Shown: positions 52,220 to 63,825 of the stretch, piece after piece | How positions within the stretch are numbered: the first letter of the stretch is position 1 | Layout: every line of letters begins with the position of its first letter | Assembly: GCF_907165205.1 (NCBI RefSeq) | Contig: NC_058191.1 | Span: 16,494,501-16,558,500, forward strand | Length of the DNA stretch: 64,000 bases | DNA from: Coccinella septempunctata | Taxonomy: Eukaryota; Arthropoda; Insecta; Coleoptera; Coccinellidae | Reading direction: 5' to 3' | Position numbers and translations under genes: made by a program | The notes under the pieces: model-generated | Databases searched by the model: none | What the model was told of the DNA's origin: nothing | The model's input: only the letters and a program-made list of their open reading frames with translations

Positions 52220-53453
52220 GTTATTATTCCGAAAGTTGAGTCTCCTTGATCGAACAATTCATGATAAATAGAACTTATTCTTTTATTCATTGACCATCAA
52301 AATTCGATCCAAATCTCGAAACTCTACACAATTTTTGAACTGAGATATACGTATTGAGTTTCATTCAGTTCAATAATTCAGATAGGAATTCAGATTTCTC
52401 TGGTCAATTTGGCAAAGTGTGATATGAATTTCTCAAAAACCGTTTGATCAATTCGACCCAAATCTTGAAACTTCACATAGTTTTCGAATTGAGATGAACA
52501 TGTTGAATTTCATATCGATAGCTCTGATAGGAATTGAGATTTCAGTGGTCAATTCGGCAAAGTGTGATATCAATTTCCCATAAACTGTTGGATCAATTCG
52601 AGCCAAATTTTGAAACTGTACATAGGTTTCGAATTGAGTTGCATATTGAGATGCACATGTTGAATTTCAGTTCTATAGTTCAGATAGGCATTGAGATTTC
52701 TGTGGTCAATTTGGCAAAGTGTGATATGAATTTCTCAAAAACCGTTTGATCAATTCGACCCAAATCTTGAAACTTCACATAGTTTTCGAATTGAGATGCA
52801 CATGTTGAATTTCATATCGATAGTTCTGATAGGAATTGAGATTTCAGTGGTCAATTCGGCAAAGTGTGATATCAATTTTCCATAAACTGTTGGATCAATT
52901 CGGGCAAAATCTTGAAACTGTAACTGGTTTTCAAATTGAGATGCATATGTTGAATTTCAGTTCGTTGATCTGGAATTATTCATTGACCATCAAAATGCGA
53001 TCCAAATCTCGAAACTCTACACAATTTTTGAACTGAGATATACGTATTGAGTTTCATTCAGTTCGATAATTCAGATAGGAATTAAGATTTCTGTGGTCAA
53101 TTCGGCAAAGTGTGATATGAATTCCTCAAAAACCGTTTGATCATTTCGACCCAAATCTTCAAACTTCACATAGTGTGATATCAATTTCCCATAAACTATT
53201 GGATCAATTCGAGCCAAATTTTGAAACTGTACATAGTTTTCGAATTGAGTTGCATATTGAGATGCATGCGAAAACTATGTGCAGTTTCAAGATTTGGTTC
53301 GAATTGATCCAATAGTTCCTTAGGAATTGAAATGATATTTTGACGAATCGACTACTATCCCGGTTAGCGCATCCACCATTTCGGTTGGTGCAATAAAAGA
53401 TATTTTTCGGAACGATATCATTTTATTAATCGGTAATTTTTTTTTCGGTAATT
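52220..53453 (-). repeat. Diverged satellite monomers
   Basis: GAATTGTTCG block, then about eight diverged 145-bp-type monomers in minus composite orientation, including a local repetition (52440-52550 resembles 52740-52850), up to the PTEMVDALTG block near 53340-53430. Confidence 0.85.
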
Positions 53454-53788
53454 CTAATCCATTTTCACCTTCTTCTTCGGTGGGGGCGGCACCGATGTGG
53501 GCGGCGACGGTTCTGACGGTGTTGGCGGTACGGCGGGCCTCAGTCGGAGGTCCGGCAGTATGGCCTCTGTCCTGCTCCCTGGAGTTGCGGTCGGTCCTGA
53601 GGCAGTTCTGGCGGTCCCTGGTCCCCTATCTCTAACGCAACACACCCTGGAAAGGACCCCCACACGGCCGCACCTGGAACAGAACTTCGTCCTTTACCCT
53701 CGGCAGTCCTCCCTGTGGTGGCCTTCATTGCCACACCGCCAGCAACTGTGGGGGCCTAACCCCAGGTAGACCTGAAGTCCACAGTACC
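53454..53788 (-). pseudogene. Zinc-knuckle block copy 12
   Basis: FCSRCGR-type knuckle with one change (GKGRSS frame shows CCTTTACCC in place of CCTTTCCCC); the tail stop is lost, giving PPPPKKKVKMD at the end. Start side cut at GGTAGACCTGAAGTCCACAG, joined to Jockey-C. Confidence 0.65.
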
Positions 53789-53790
53789 CC

Positions 53791-55140
53791 GCGATAAAAC
53801 AACGAATGTTATGTTAGAGAAATTACCTAGAAAAGGTATAGCCGCTCTAACAAATATCACGAATGGAATCTTTGGGACAGAACACTACCCAGAAAAATGG
53901 AAAAAAGCGGAAGTCATAGTATTCAATAAAACATTTAAAGAGAAGAAGTTCCCACAAAACTACAGACCGATAAGTCTACTGTCGGCGTTAGGAAAAGTAG
54001 TAGAAAGGATTATCGCCACGAGGCTAAATGAGGAATTCGAAAATCTGAAACTGATACCGCCAGTAGAGTTCGGATTCAGAAGAGAGCATTCAACAGAGCA
54101 ACAATTATTAAGGCTCACAGAGTACATTTCAGAGGGATTCCAAAATAAACAAGCCACATGTCTTGGTTTACTAGACGTCGCCAGAGCTTTTGACAGTGTA
54201 TGGCATGAAGGATTAATATTTAAGATGAGAAGTGCAGGATATTCAATCAAAATATGCAAGTTGATCCGGAATTATCACAAAAATAGAAGATTTTACGTGA
54301 AAGTGGAAGGAGAATGCTCCACAACAAGAGATTTAGAGGCTGGTGTACCCCAAGGGTCAGTGCTTGGGCCATACATTCACGATATTCCGAAGAATGCAAG
54401 AACCATGCTAACGTTATATGCTGATGACACAGGCATAGCGACTCGACACCGAAACCCAGAAATGATAGAACGAGTTCTATCGATCGATTGACGAAACAAA
54501 TGACTGGTGCATAAAGTGGAAAATCAAGCTCAATGGAAAAAAGAGCCAAGCAATATTATTACAGAAGTGGAGACTGCGACCCACAACGAATCTAGAAGTT
54601 GACGGCGAAGAAATCGACTGGAAAAATGAAGCCAAATATTTAGGACTAACGCTTGACAAAGGACTTACTTGGAAGAGTCATATCAAACAAGCAATCGACA
54701 AAACGAAACCAGCGTTGTATAGACTCTACCCTTTAATAGGAAGAAGAAGCCACATGTCGAAAGAGACAAAATTGAAGATAATTAAAGCCGTTGCTAGGCC
54801 TCAACTGACTTATGGATCAGCTGCCTGGGGCTTCGCGGCAAAGAGCCACATCAAAAGAATTCAGGCAACTGAAAACAAGCTGCTACGATGTGCAATAGAT
54901 GCACCTTGGTTTGTCAGAAATGGACAATATATAGGGACCTAAAGTGGGAAACCATAACGGAATTCATGAACAGAAAAGCAGAGAAATGATTCGAAACAGC
55001 GAAACACCATCCGAATCAAGAACTCAGGAGACTAGTGGACTACGACCCAGAGGAAGACAAGAGGAGAATGCGAATTTACCGAAGGAGACCAAGAGATCAA
55101 TTAATAAGAGATTAAAATAACAACAGAAACTTATTGAAAA
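53791..55140 (+). mobile_element. Jockey-C non-LTR retrotransposon fragment (RT half)
   Basis: Third Jockey subfamily: begins within the ORF2 linker (TNVMLEKLPRKGIAALTNI), carries RT motifs FGFRREHSTEQQ, LLDVARAFDSVWHEG, GVPQGSVLGP, YADDTGIATRH, and ends RPRDQLIRD near 55115. Six to seven codons are missing after GSVLGP, a frameshift occurs near 54480 (direct repeat ATCGATCGATTG), and a stop near 54988. No poly(A): it joins satellite at about 55140. Confidence 0.9.
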
Positions 55141-55373
55141 ATTCAATAAAGTGTTAATCAATTTGAAAACTATATACAGTTTCAAGATTTGGCTCGAATT
55201 GATCCAACAGTTTTTGAGAAATCGATATCACACTTTGCCGAATTGACCGCTGAAATCTCTATTCCTATCTGACCTATCGAACTGAAATTCAACATGTGAA
55301 TCTCAATTCGAAAACTATGTGCAGTTTCAAGATTTGGGTCGAATTGATCAAACGGTTTTTGAGAAATTTATAT
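55141..55373 (-). repeat. Diverged satellite monomers
   Basis: Two monomer-like segments (ATGTGAATCTCAATTCG, CGGTTTTTGAGAAATT) between Jockey-C and the inverted repeat arm. Confidence 0.75.
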
Positions 55374-55609
55374 TCAAAAAAAATTACCTATTAATAAAAT
55401 CATACCGTTCCGAAAAATATCTTTTAATGCACCAACCGAAATGGTGGATGCGCTAACCGGAATTTCAATGTTTCCACCGTCAAAGTACCGTTAAATAGAT
55501 CACGATACCAGAAAATAATTCCGAGTTCAATAAACCCGCAACTTTGGTTTGTTCACAGGCTGTCACCGCAAATAATCCTACACCGATAAACCCAGGAGGG
55601 TTAGAAGAA
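55374..55609 (+). repeat. Left arm of a ~235-bp inverted repeat
   Basis: Contains the PTEMVDALTG block fragment (to 55459), then a stretch AATTTCAATGTTTCCACC ... GGGTTAGAAGAA. The reverse complement occurs at 58118-58358 with a few differences (for example GCTGTCACC versus GCTGCCACC). The Jockey-C copy lies between. The inner ~75 bp is also at 59829-59902. Confidence 0.8.
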
Positions 55610-58117
55610 TTTTTTTTTGTGTAGCAGGGGGAAAATCTGCAAATCAGACGAACCACCCTCTCCTGAGGGGGAACAAGTGTGGGGTTTCTCACTCTCCTGA
55701 ACTTGTGACGCACTAAAAACCCCTAACTGCTTCTTGAATTTTGTTCCCGGGCATTTGCCTATAAACCGTTCATCTCTTAGTCGGTTTTCTTGTCGCACAC
55801 TATCGTGCTGGGATTTATGTGTATATCCTCTATTGGATTAACACTTTATCGAATTTTTCAATAAGTTTCTGTTGTTATTTTAATCTCTTATTAATTGATC
55901 TCTTGGTCTCCTCGTATTTTCCTCTTGTCATCCTCTGGGTCGTAGTCCACTAGTCTCCTGAGTTCTTGATTCGGATGGTGTTTCGCTGTTTCGAATAATT
56001 TCTCTGCTTTTCTGTTCATCAATTCCGTTATGGTTTCCCATTTCAGGTCCCTATATATCTGTCCATTCCTGACAAACCAAGGTGCATCTATTGCACATCG
56101 TAGCAGCTTGTTTTCAGTGGCCTGAATTCTTTTGATGTGTCTCTTTGCCGCGAAGCCCCAGGCAGCTGATCCATAAGTCAGTTGAGGCCTAGCAACAGCT
56201 TTGATTATCTTCAATTTTGTCTCTTTCGACATGTGGCTCTTCTTCCTATTAAAGGGTATAGTCTATACATCGCTGCTTTCGTTTTTTCGATTGCTTGTTT
56301 GATATGACTTTTCCAAGTAAGTCCTTTGTCGAACGTTAGTCCTAAATATTTGGCTTCATTTTTCCAGTCGATTTCTTCGCCGTCAACTTCTAGATTCGTT
56401 GTGGGTCGCAGTCTCCTCTTCTGTAATAATATTGCTTGGCTCTTTTGTCCATTGAGCTTGATTTCCCACTTTATGCACCAGTCATTTGTTTCGTCAATCG
56501 TTTCTTGTAGAACTCGTTCTATTATTTCTGGGTTTCGGTGTCGAGTCGCTATGCCTGTGTCGTCAGCATATAACGTTAGCATGGTTCTTGGATTCTTTGG
56601 CATATCGTGAATGTATATGTAGTACAGAAGTGGCCCAAGCACTGAACCTCGGGGTACTCCAGCCTCTAAAGCCGGGTCCAGACTATGTAACAAAACATTT
56701 TGTCAACAAAGTTATACAAGAAATTTGTTATACAACTTTGTTAAATAACTTGTTATAAAATAGCAGAGACATCCAGACTTTGTAACAGAATAAAACTAAA
56801 CAAAAGTGCTCATCTGGAAGCAGTGGCATCTGTAGCATTGAAAATGTCCTCAAACGTAGAGGATGTCATTTTGGCAGCAGCAGCTTGCGTGATTTTATGT
56901 AGACGAGTGAAATCTCATCGTTGAGAGCTAGAGGAACATTATAGTTTAACAACTCTTTTGAAGTATCTAGCAATGGATGACAAAGACCCATTGACAGGGG
57001 ACATTAAATGTGATGGTAGTTTCAAATATTTCCTAAGTATGACAAGTTCTGATTTCGAATACGAATAAATCAAATCGGCCATAAAATAGGCAAAAAAAGC
57101 ACGACATTTCGAGATGCAATACCAGTAAAAGAAAGATTGGCGCTGCAGTAAATGTTTAATAACACAAGTGTGGACAAGTTGCGGCGTGTTTTATAACAAA
57201 GTTATATTACTTTTTTGATCTTTACCGACACCCAACGGATAACATAAAATTTGCTATATAGCAAGAAAAATGTTGTATAACATTGTGTTATATAACTTTT
57301 TCACTTGAATTTCTCTAACAAGTTATATAACTTTGCTATATAGGTATCCTGTTTTGTTACATAGTCTGGACCCGGCTTGAATCTCTTGTTGTGGAGCATT
57401 CTCCTTCCACTTTCACGTAAAATCTTCTATTTTGGGGATAATTCCGGATCAACTTGCATATTTTGATCGAATATCCAGCACTTCTCATCTTAAATATTAA
57501 TCCTTCATGCCATACTCTGTCGAGAGCTCTGGTGACGTCAAGTAAAACAAGACCTGTGGCTTGTTTATTTTGGAATCCCTCTGTAATGTACTCTGTGAGC
57601 CTTAATAATTGTTGCTCTGTTGAATGCTCTCTTCTGAATCCGAACAGTTCTGGCGGTATCAGTTTCAGATTTTCGGTTTCCTTATTTAGCCTCGTGGCGA
57701 TAATCCTTTCTACTACTTTTCCTAACGCCGACAGTAGACTTATCGGTCTGTAGATTTGTGGGAACTTCTTCTCATTAAATGGTTTATTGAATACTTTGAC
57801 TTCCGCTGTTTTCCATTTTTCTGGGTAGTGTTCTGTCCTCATGATTCCATTCGTGATATTTGTTAGAGCGGCTATACATTTTCTAGGTAATTCCTTTAAC
57901 ATAACATTCGTTGTTTTATCGCTTCCGGGAGCTTTCCTCTTCTTCAAACTTCTAATTATCTCCCTGATTTCATTTGGCGATCTTGGCTTGTCTATTTCAG
58001 CAGCCGCTGGTAATTCATCATTTTCTTCCAAATCTTCATTATCGTCGTCTATCCTGTAATTTATTCTCGATTCTCTTTCGATCGAGTCCGCCAATGCATC
58101 TGCCTTATCAGTATTAG
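55610..58117 (-). mobile_element. Jockey-C copy 2 (5' truncated), carrying a Harbinger insertion
   Basis: T run at 55610-55618 is the tail; the 3' UTR has CCCCTCAGGAG-type words as in Jockey-B. ORF2 is present from DALADSIERESRINYRID (58117) through the RT and C-terminal region. Frame breaks: one base lost near 56220 (GRRATCRKRQN), a deletion near 55915, plus the 708-bp Harbinger element inserted between EGECSTTRD and LEAGVP. Duplicate of 59903-62260. Confidence 0.9.
56670..57377 (+). mobile_element. PIF/Harbinger non-autonomous element, 708 bp
   Basis: Inverted ends AGCCGGGTCCAGACTATGTA are perfect at both termini; TAA on the left and TGA on the right mark a 3-bp TWA-type target duplication with one mutation. 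The target is known exactly, because the uninterrupted Jockey-C sequence at 54330-54340 lacks the element. Interior relics of a Harbinger transposase N-terminus: MSSNVEDVILAAAACVILC (ATG 56844), then MDDKDPLTGDIKCDGSFKYF, DFEYE and FRDAIPVKERLAL in shifting frames, ending before the DDE domain. Non-autonomous. Confidence 0.92.
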
Positions 58118-58360
58118 TCTTCTTCTAACCCTCCTGGGTTTATCGGTGTAGGAGTATTTGCGGTGGCAGCCTGTGAACAAACCAAAGTTGCGGGTTTATT
58201 GAACTCGGAATTATTTTCTGGTATTGTGATCTATTTGACGGTACTTTGACGGTGGAAACATTGAAATTCCGGTTAGCGCATCCACCATTTAGGTTGGTGC
58301 AATAAAAGATATTTTTCGGAACGGTATCATTTTATTAATCGGTAATTTTTTTTCGGTAAT
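58118..58360 (-). repeat. Right arm of the ~235-bp inverted repeat
   Basis: Reverse complement of 55374-55609, including the GGTTAGCGCATCCACC block at 58270-58290. Confidence 0.8.
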
Positions 58361-58381
58361 TCTAATCCATTTTCACCTTCT

Positions 58382-58857
58382 TCACGGTGTGGGCGGCGAC
58401 GGTTCTGACGGTGTTAGCGGTACGGCGGGCCTCAGTCGGAGGTCCGGCAGTATGGCCTCTGTCCTGCTCCCTGGAGTTGCGGTCGGCCCTGAGGCAGTTC
58501 TGGCGGTCCCTGGTCCCCTATCTCTAACGCAACACACCCTGGAAAGGACCTCCACACGGCCGCACCTGGAACAGAACTTCGTCCTTGCCCCTCGGTAGTC
58601 CTTCCTGCGGTGGCCTTCATTGCCACACCGCCAGCAACTGTGGGGGCCTAACCCCAGGTAGACATGAAGTCCACAGGTTCCCACGGTCCTGGTGGCTGGC
58701 GGTTCCGTGTTGGTCCCGGCCTCTCTCCTTCTATCTGGCACCTCCCAGTCTGCCGACAGACTGAGAGTCGACCCAATATTCCTGCGGGAGAAGGCGGTCC
58801 GGACGGTAGGGTCGGCTCTCTGAACCCTGACGGTCGGCCCATTGAATAACGTTTCAT
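58382..58857 (-). pseudogene. Zinc-knuckle gene fragment, longest copy (13)
   Basis: Unlike the other blocks it continues upstream of RTVGTCG: the open frame holds PDRRREAGTNTEPPATRTVGT, aligning with KGTQTQEQ...NTRTVGT of the 237-aa accessory protein at 39332-40045. Then VYLGLGPHSCWRCGNEGH and FCSRCGRVEVLSRVCC; the fourth ligand of the first knuckle is lost (RRKDY for REDC). Further upstream (58742-58857) the DNA is still GC-rich and Pro/Arg-coding in another frame. This is the best link between the satellite block and the LTR-element gene family. Confidence 0.78.
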
Positions 58858-59060
58858 CCTTAAAATGTCACACGTTGATCAAACAGTAAACAACGGTTTG
58901 TTAGTACCCTGTTAAATATTCATTCATATCATACTTTGCCGAATTGACCACTGAAATCTCAATTCCTATCTCAACTATCGAACTGAAATTCAACACTGCT
59001 GTATCCCGTTACCGGGAATAAATCTACAAAAAGAAGAAGACAAAAAAAAAGAAAAAAAAA
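58858..59060. other. Short junction region with A-rich tail
   Basis: A unique stretch (58858-58915), then about 80 bp of satellite monomer, then CGTTACCGGGAATAAATC followed by an A-rich run (59035-59060). The last part is the 3' end of the minus-strand non-LTR fragment or its target. No gene. Confidence 0.5.
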
Positions 59061-59865
59061 ATTCGAACAGACTTGTTACTTCTTAGTGCTAGTTGCGACT
59101 GTGTGCCCTCCTATGTCTAAAGAGACCCAACCGGGACCTGCAGATCCTTCCACACTCAGGGCATGGATAGTCTCCAACCAGATCTGGCCGCCGCTGTATC
59201 CTTCTCGATTCTCCATTATAACTGTGGACCAAAGACCTCCACTGTGACCTGTCTAACGCTAGTTGTTCCCAGTTATGATTAGCATTAACTGATTTTAGGG
59301 ATTGATGTAGTGTATCCTTAAACCGCTTATACTGGCCTCCTGGTTTCCGAGCTCCCTCAGTGAGTTCGCCGTATAGAGCTATTTTGGGGAGTCTTGTGTC
59401 TTGCATCCTCAGAATGTGGCCGCTCCATCTGAGTCGGGCCCTCGTTACTTGAGTCTCAATTGTAGTACAACTCGCGCGCTGCAAGACTTCTGCATTCGAA
59501 ACTTTGTGGAACCATCTGATGTGCATTATCTGTCTTAGATGACGTTGCTGCGTCTGTTCAAGCTGTTTAATATGTCGCCTGTAGGGAGTCCAGCTTTCGC
59601 TTCCGTAAAGAAGCGTTGGGAGGACCACAGCTCTGTAAACAGCTGTCTTGGTCTTCAGATTGAGGTCCTGATTTTGGAACACTCTGTCCTTCAGCTTCCA
59701 GAATGCCCGTGATGCCGAATTGATACGGTTGTGTATTTCCGTGTCAAGGTTAGCCCTAGTATTTATGAAGCTTCCCAAGTATTTGAACTGCTCGACCTGT
59801 TCTAGAGTTTCATTGTCCAGGCTGATAACCCGCAACTTTGGTTTGTTCACAGGCTGCCACCGCAA
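59061..59865 (-). pseudogene. Non-LTR retrotransposon ORF2 C-terminal fragment, non-Jockey type
   Basis: Continuous frame of about 250 codons ending at 59089, without ATG at its start. Reads LEQVEQFKYLGSFI, TKTAVYRAVVLPTLLYGSES, RRHIKQLEQTQQRHLRQIM, RARLRWSGHILRM, and a C-terminal zinc-finger-like CPECGRICRSRLGLFRHRRAH. This is the region after the RT core in a common metazoan LINE type with a terminal C2H2-like finger; clade not assigned. The RT core is missing: the frame starts at TTGCGGTGGCAG in the sequence shared with the inverted repeat arms. Confidence 0.85.
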
Positions 59866-59902
59866 ATAATCCTACACCGATAAACCCAGGAGGGTTAGAA
59901 GA
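59829..59902 (+). repeat. Copy of the inner part of the inverted repeat arm
   Basis: Matches 55535-55609 (CCCGCAACTTTGGTTTG to GGGTTAGAAGAA) directly before a Jockey-C tail, showing that 55535-58117 and 59829-62260 are duplicates including flank. Confidence 0.82.
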
Positions 59903-62260
59903 ATTTTTTTTTGTGTAGCAGGGAGAAAATCTGCAAATCAGACGAACCACCCTCTCCTGAGGGGGAACAAGTGTGGGGTTTCTCACTCTCCTGAACTTGT
60001 GACGCACTAAAAACCCTTAACTGCTTCTTGAATTTTGTTCCCGGGCATTTGCCTATAAACCGTTCATCTCTTAGTCGGTTTTCTTGTCGCACACTATCGT
60101 GCTGGGATTTATGTGTATATCCTCTATTGGATTAACACTTTATTGAATTTTTCAATAAGTTTCTGTTGTTATTTTAATCTCTTATTAATTGATCTCTTGG
60201 TCTCCTCGTATTTTCCTCTTGTCATCCTCTGGGTCGTAGTCCACTAGTCTCCTGAGTTCTTGATTCGGATGGTGTTTCGCTGTTTCGAATAATTTCTCTG
60301 CTTTTCTGTTCATCAATTCCGTTATGGTTTCCCATTTCAGGTCCCTATATATCTGTCCATTCCTGACAAACCAAGGTGCATCTATTGCACATCGTAGCAG
60401 CTTGTTTTCAGTATCCTGAATTCTTTTGATGTGTCTCTTTGCCGCGAAGCCCCAGGCAGCTGATCCATAAGTCAGTTGAGGCCTAGCAACAGCTTTGATT
60501 ATCTTCAATTTTGTCTCTTTCGACATGTGGCTCTTCTTCCTATTAAAGGGTATAGTCTATACATCGCTGCTTTCGTTTTTTCGATTGCTTGTTTGATATG
60601 ACTTTTCCAAGTAAGTCCTTTGTCGAGCGTTAGTCCTAAATATTTGGCTTCATTTTTCCAGTCGATTTCTTCGCCGTCAACTTCTAGATTCGTTGTGGGT
60701 CGCAGTCTCCTTTTCTGTAATAATATTGCTTGGCTCTTTTGTCCATTGAGCTTGATTTCCCACTTTATGCACCAGTCATTTGTTTCGTCAATCGTTTCTT
60801 GTAGAACTCGTTCTATTATTTCTGGGTTTCGGTGTCGAGTCGCTATGCCTGTGTCGTCAGCATATAACGTTAGCATGGTTCTTGGATTCTTCGGAATATC
60901 GTGAATGTATATGTTGTACAGAAGTGGCCCAAGCACTGACCCTCGGGGTACTCCAGCCTCTAAAGCCGGGTCCAGACTATGTAACAAAACATTTTGTCAA
61001 CAAAGTTATACAACAAATTTGTTGTATAACTTTGTTAAATAACTTGTTATAAAATAGCAGAGACATCCAGACTTTGTAACAGAATAAAACTAAGCAAAAG
61101 TGCTCATCTGGAAGCAGTGGCATCTGTAGCATTGAAAATGTCCTCAAACGTAGAGGATGTCATTTTGGCAGCAGCAGCTTGCGTGATTTTATGTAGACGA
61201 GTGAAATCTCATCGTTGAGAGCTAGAGGAACATTGTAGTTTAACAACTCTATTGAAGTATCTAGCAATGGATGACAAAGACCCATTGACAGGGGACATTA
61301 AATGTGATGGTAGTTTTAAATATTTCCTAAGTATGACAAGTTCTGATTTCGAATACGAATAAATCAAATCGGCCATAAAATAAGCAAAAAAAGCACGACA
61401 TTTCGAGATGCAATACCAGTAAAAGAAAGATTGGCGCTGCAGTAAATGTTTAATAACACAAGTGTGGACAAGTTGCGGCGTGTTTTATAACAAAGTTATA
61501 TTACTTTTTTGATCTTTACCGACACCCAACGGATAACATAAAATTTGTTATATAGCAAGAAAAATGTTGTATAACATTGTGTTATATAACTTTTTCACTT
61601 GAATTTCTCTAAAAAGTTATATAACTTTGCTATATATCCTGTTTTGTTACATAGTCTGGACCCGGCTTGAATCTCTTGTTGTGGAGCATTCTCCTTCCAC
61701 TTTCACGTAAAATCTTCTATTTTGGGGATAATTCCGGATCAACTTGCATATTTTGATCGAATATCCAGCACTTCTCATCTTAAATATTAATCCTTCATGC
61801 CATACTCTGTCGAGAGCTCTGGCGACGTCAAGTAAAACAAGACCTGTGGCTTGTTTATTTTGGAATCCCTCTGTAATGTACTCTGTGAGCCTTAATAATT
61901 GTTGCTCTGTTGAATGCTCTCTTCTGAATCCGAACAGTTCTGGCGGTATCAGTTTCAGATTTTCGGTTTCCTCATTTAGCCTCGTGGCGATAATCCTTTC
62001 TACTAATTTTCCTAACGCCGACAGTAGACTTATCGGTCTGTAGATTTGTGGGAACTTCTTCTCATTAAATGGTTTATTGAATACTTTGACTTCCGCTGTT
62101 TTCCATTTTTCTGGGTAGTGTGCTGTCCTCATGATTCCATTCGTGATATTTGTTAGAGCGGCTATACATTTTCTAGGTAATTCCTTTAACATAACATTCA
62201 TTGTTTTATCGCTTCCGGGAGCTTTCCTCTTCTTCAAACTTCTAATTATCTCCCTGTTAA
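59903..62260 (-). mobile_element. Jockey-C copy 3, carrying the same Harbinger insertion
   Basis: T run 59903-59912, then the same 3' UTR, RT and breaks as 55610-58117, including the one-base loss near 60515 and the Harbinger element at the same position. It is slightly shorter at the 5' side (ends at SLKKRKAPGSDKT, 62260). A few substitutions separate the two copies, so the duplication is young and postdates the Harbinger insertion. Confidence 0.9.
60964..61667 (+). mobile_element. PIF/Harbinger non-autonomous element, second copy (704 bp)
   Basis: Same ends, same target position and same TAA/TGA flanks as 56670-57377, differing by a few bases and a 4-bp loss (GGTA) near the right end. It arrived by segmental duplication rather than a new insertion. 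Confidence 0.92.
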
Positions 62261-62400
62261 CCCTGTTAAATATTCATTCATATCATACTTTGCCGAATGT
62301 TCGTCCATTTCGGATATCTCTTCTTAGTATAGTTTTGATAAGTTGTCGTACTCATTTTAATCTCTCCTCAATTGATCTCTCGGTCTCCTTTTGTAAAGGA
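62261..62400 (-). pseudogene. Rearranged fragments: satellite and Jockey-A ORF2 end
   Basis: TTAACCCTGTTAAATATTC to 62299 matches 58907-58945. 62300-62397 is the Jockey-A ORF2 end and 3' UTR start in minus orientation (GTCGTACTCATTTTAATC). It stops at TTTTGTAAA and meets an inverted piece of the same UTR. Confidence 0.8.
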
Positions 62401-62638
62401 AGAACATGAAAACCCTAGCAGGACAATGTGCAAGAAGAAATCAACCGATTAAGGGATAAATGGTTTATAGGCAAATGCCCGGAACCAACAAAAAGCAGGT
62501 TAGGTTTAGTGGGTCGCGAACTCAGGAGAGTGAGTAACCCCACAGTGTTCCCTAGAAATGGGTTCCTCTGGGCGAGAGATAGAGCCCCGTGTTTTCACGG
62601 TCGCAGATTCCCCCTGCTATAAAAAAAAAAAAAAAAAA
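62401..62638 (+). mobile_element. Jockey-A 3' UTR fragment with poly(A)
   Basis: AAGAACATGAAAACCCTAGC to CCCCTGCTAT plus an A run (62621-62638). Head-to-head with the preceding minus fragment of the same region, so the two could fold together. Confidence 0.88.
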
Positions 62639-63825
62639 TTGCCGAATTGACCACTGAAATCTCAATTCCTATCTCAACTATCGAAAAAATATCATTTCAA
62701 TTCCTAAGGAACTATTGGATCCATTCGACCCAAATCCCGAAACTGTACACAGTTTTCGAATTGAGATGCACATGTTGAATTTCAGTTCGATAGTTCTGAT
62801 AGGAATTGAGATTTCAGTGGTCAATTCGGCAAAGTGTGATATCAATTCCTCGAAAACTGTTGGTTCAATTCGAACCAAATCTTGAAATTTCACACAGTTT
62901 TCGAATTGAGATGCACATGTTGAATTTCAGTTCGATAGTTCAGATAGGAATTGAGATTTCAGTGGTCAATTCGGCAAAGTGTGATATCCATGGCTCGAAA
63001 TCTGTTGGATCAATTCGAACCAAATCTTGAAACTGCACGTAGTTTTCGGATCAAGATGCACATGTTGAATTTCAGTTCGATAGATCAGATAGGAATCGAG
63101 ATTTCAGTGGTCTTTTCGGCCAAGTATGAAATCAATTCCTCAAAAACTGTTGGTTCAATTCGAACCAAATCTCGAAATTTCACACAGTTTTCGAATTGAG
63201 ATGCACATGTTGAATTTCAGTTCGATAGTTCTGATAGGAATTGAGATTTCAGTGGTCAATTCGGCAAAGTGTGATATCAATTCCTCGAAAACTGTTGGTT
63301 CAATTCGAACCAAATCTTGAAATTTCACACAGTTTTCGAATTGAGATGCACATGTTGATTTTCAGTTCGACAGTTCAGATAGGAATTGAGATTTCAGTGG
63401 TCAATTCGGCTAAGTGTGATATCAATTCCTCGAAATCTGTTGGATCAATTCGAACCAAATTTTGAAACTGCACGTAGTTTTCGGATTAAGATGCACATGT
63501 TGAATTTCAGTTCGATAGTTCAGATAGGAATCGAGATTTCAGTGGTTTTTTCGGCAAAGTGTGAAATCAATTCCTCAAAAACTGTTGGTTCAATTCGGAC
63601 AAAATCTTGAAATTTCACACAGTTTTCGAATTGAGATGCACATGTTGAATTTCAGTTCAATAGTTCAGATAGTAATTGAGATTTCAGTGGTCAATTCGGC
63701 AAAGTGTGATATCAATTCCTCGAAAACTGTTGGATCAATTCCAAACAAATCTTGAAACAGCACATAGTTTTCGAATTGAGATGCACATGTTGAATTTCAG
63801 TTCGATAGTTCTGATAGGAAGTAAT
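62639..63825 (+). repeat. 145-bp satellite array, about 8 monomers
   Basis: Same monomer and orientation as 21660-25128. Includes a variant with CTCGAAATCTGTTGG at two places 435 bp apart (62992 and 63431), hinting at a three-monomer higher-order period here. Confidence 0.92.
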
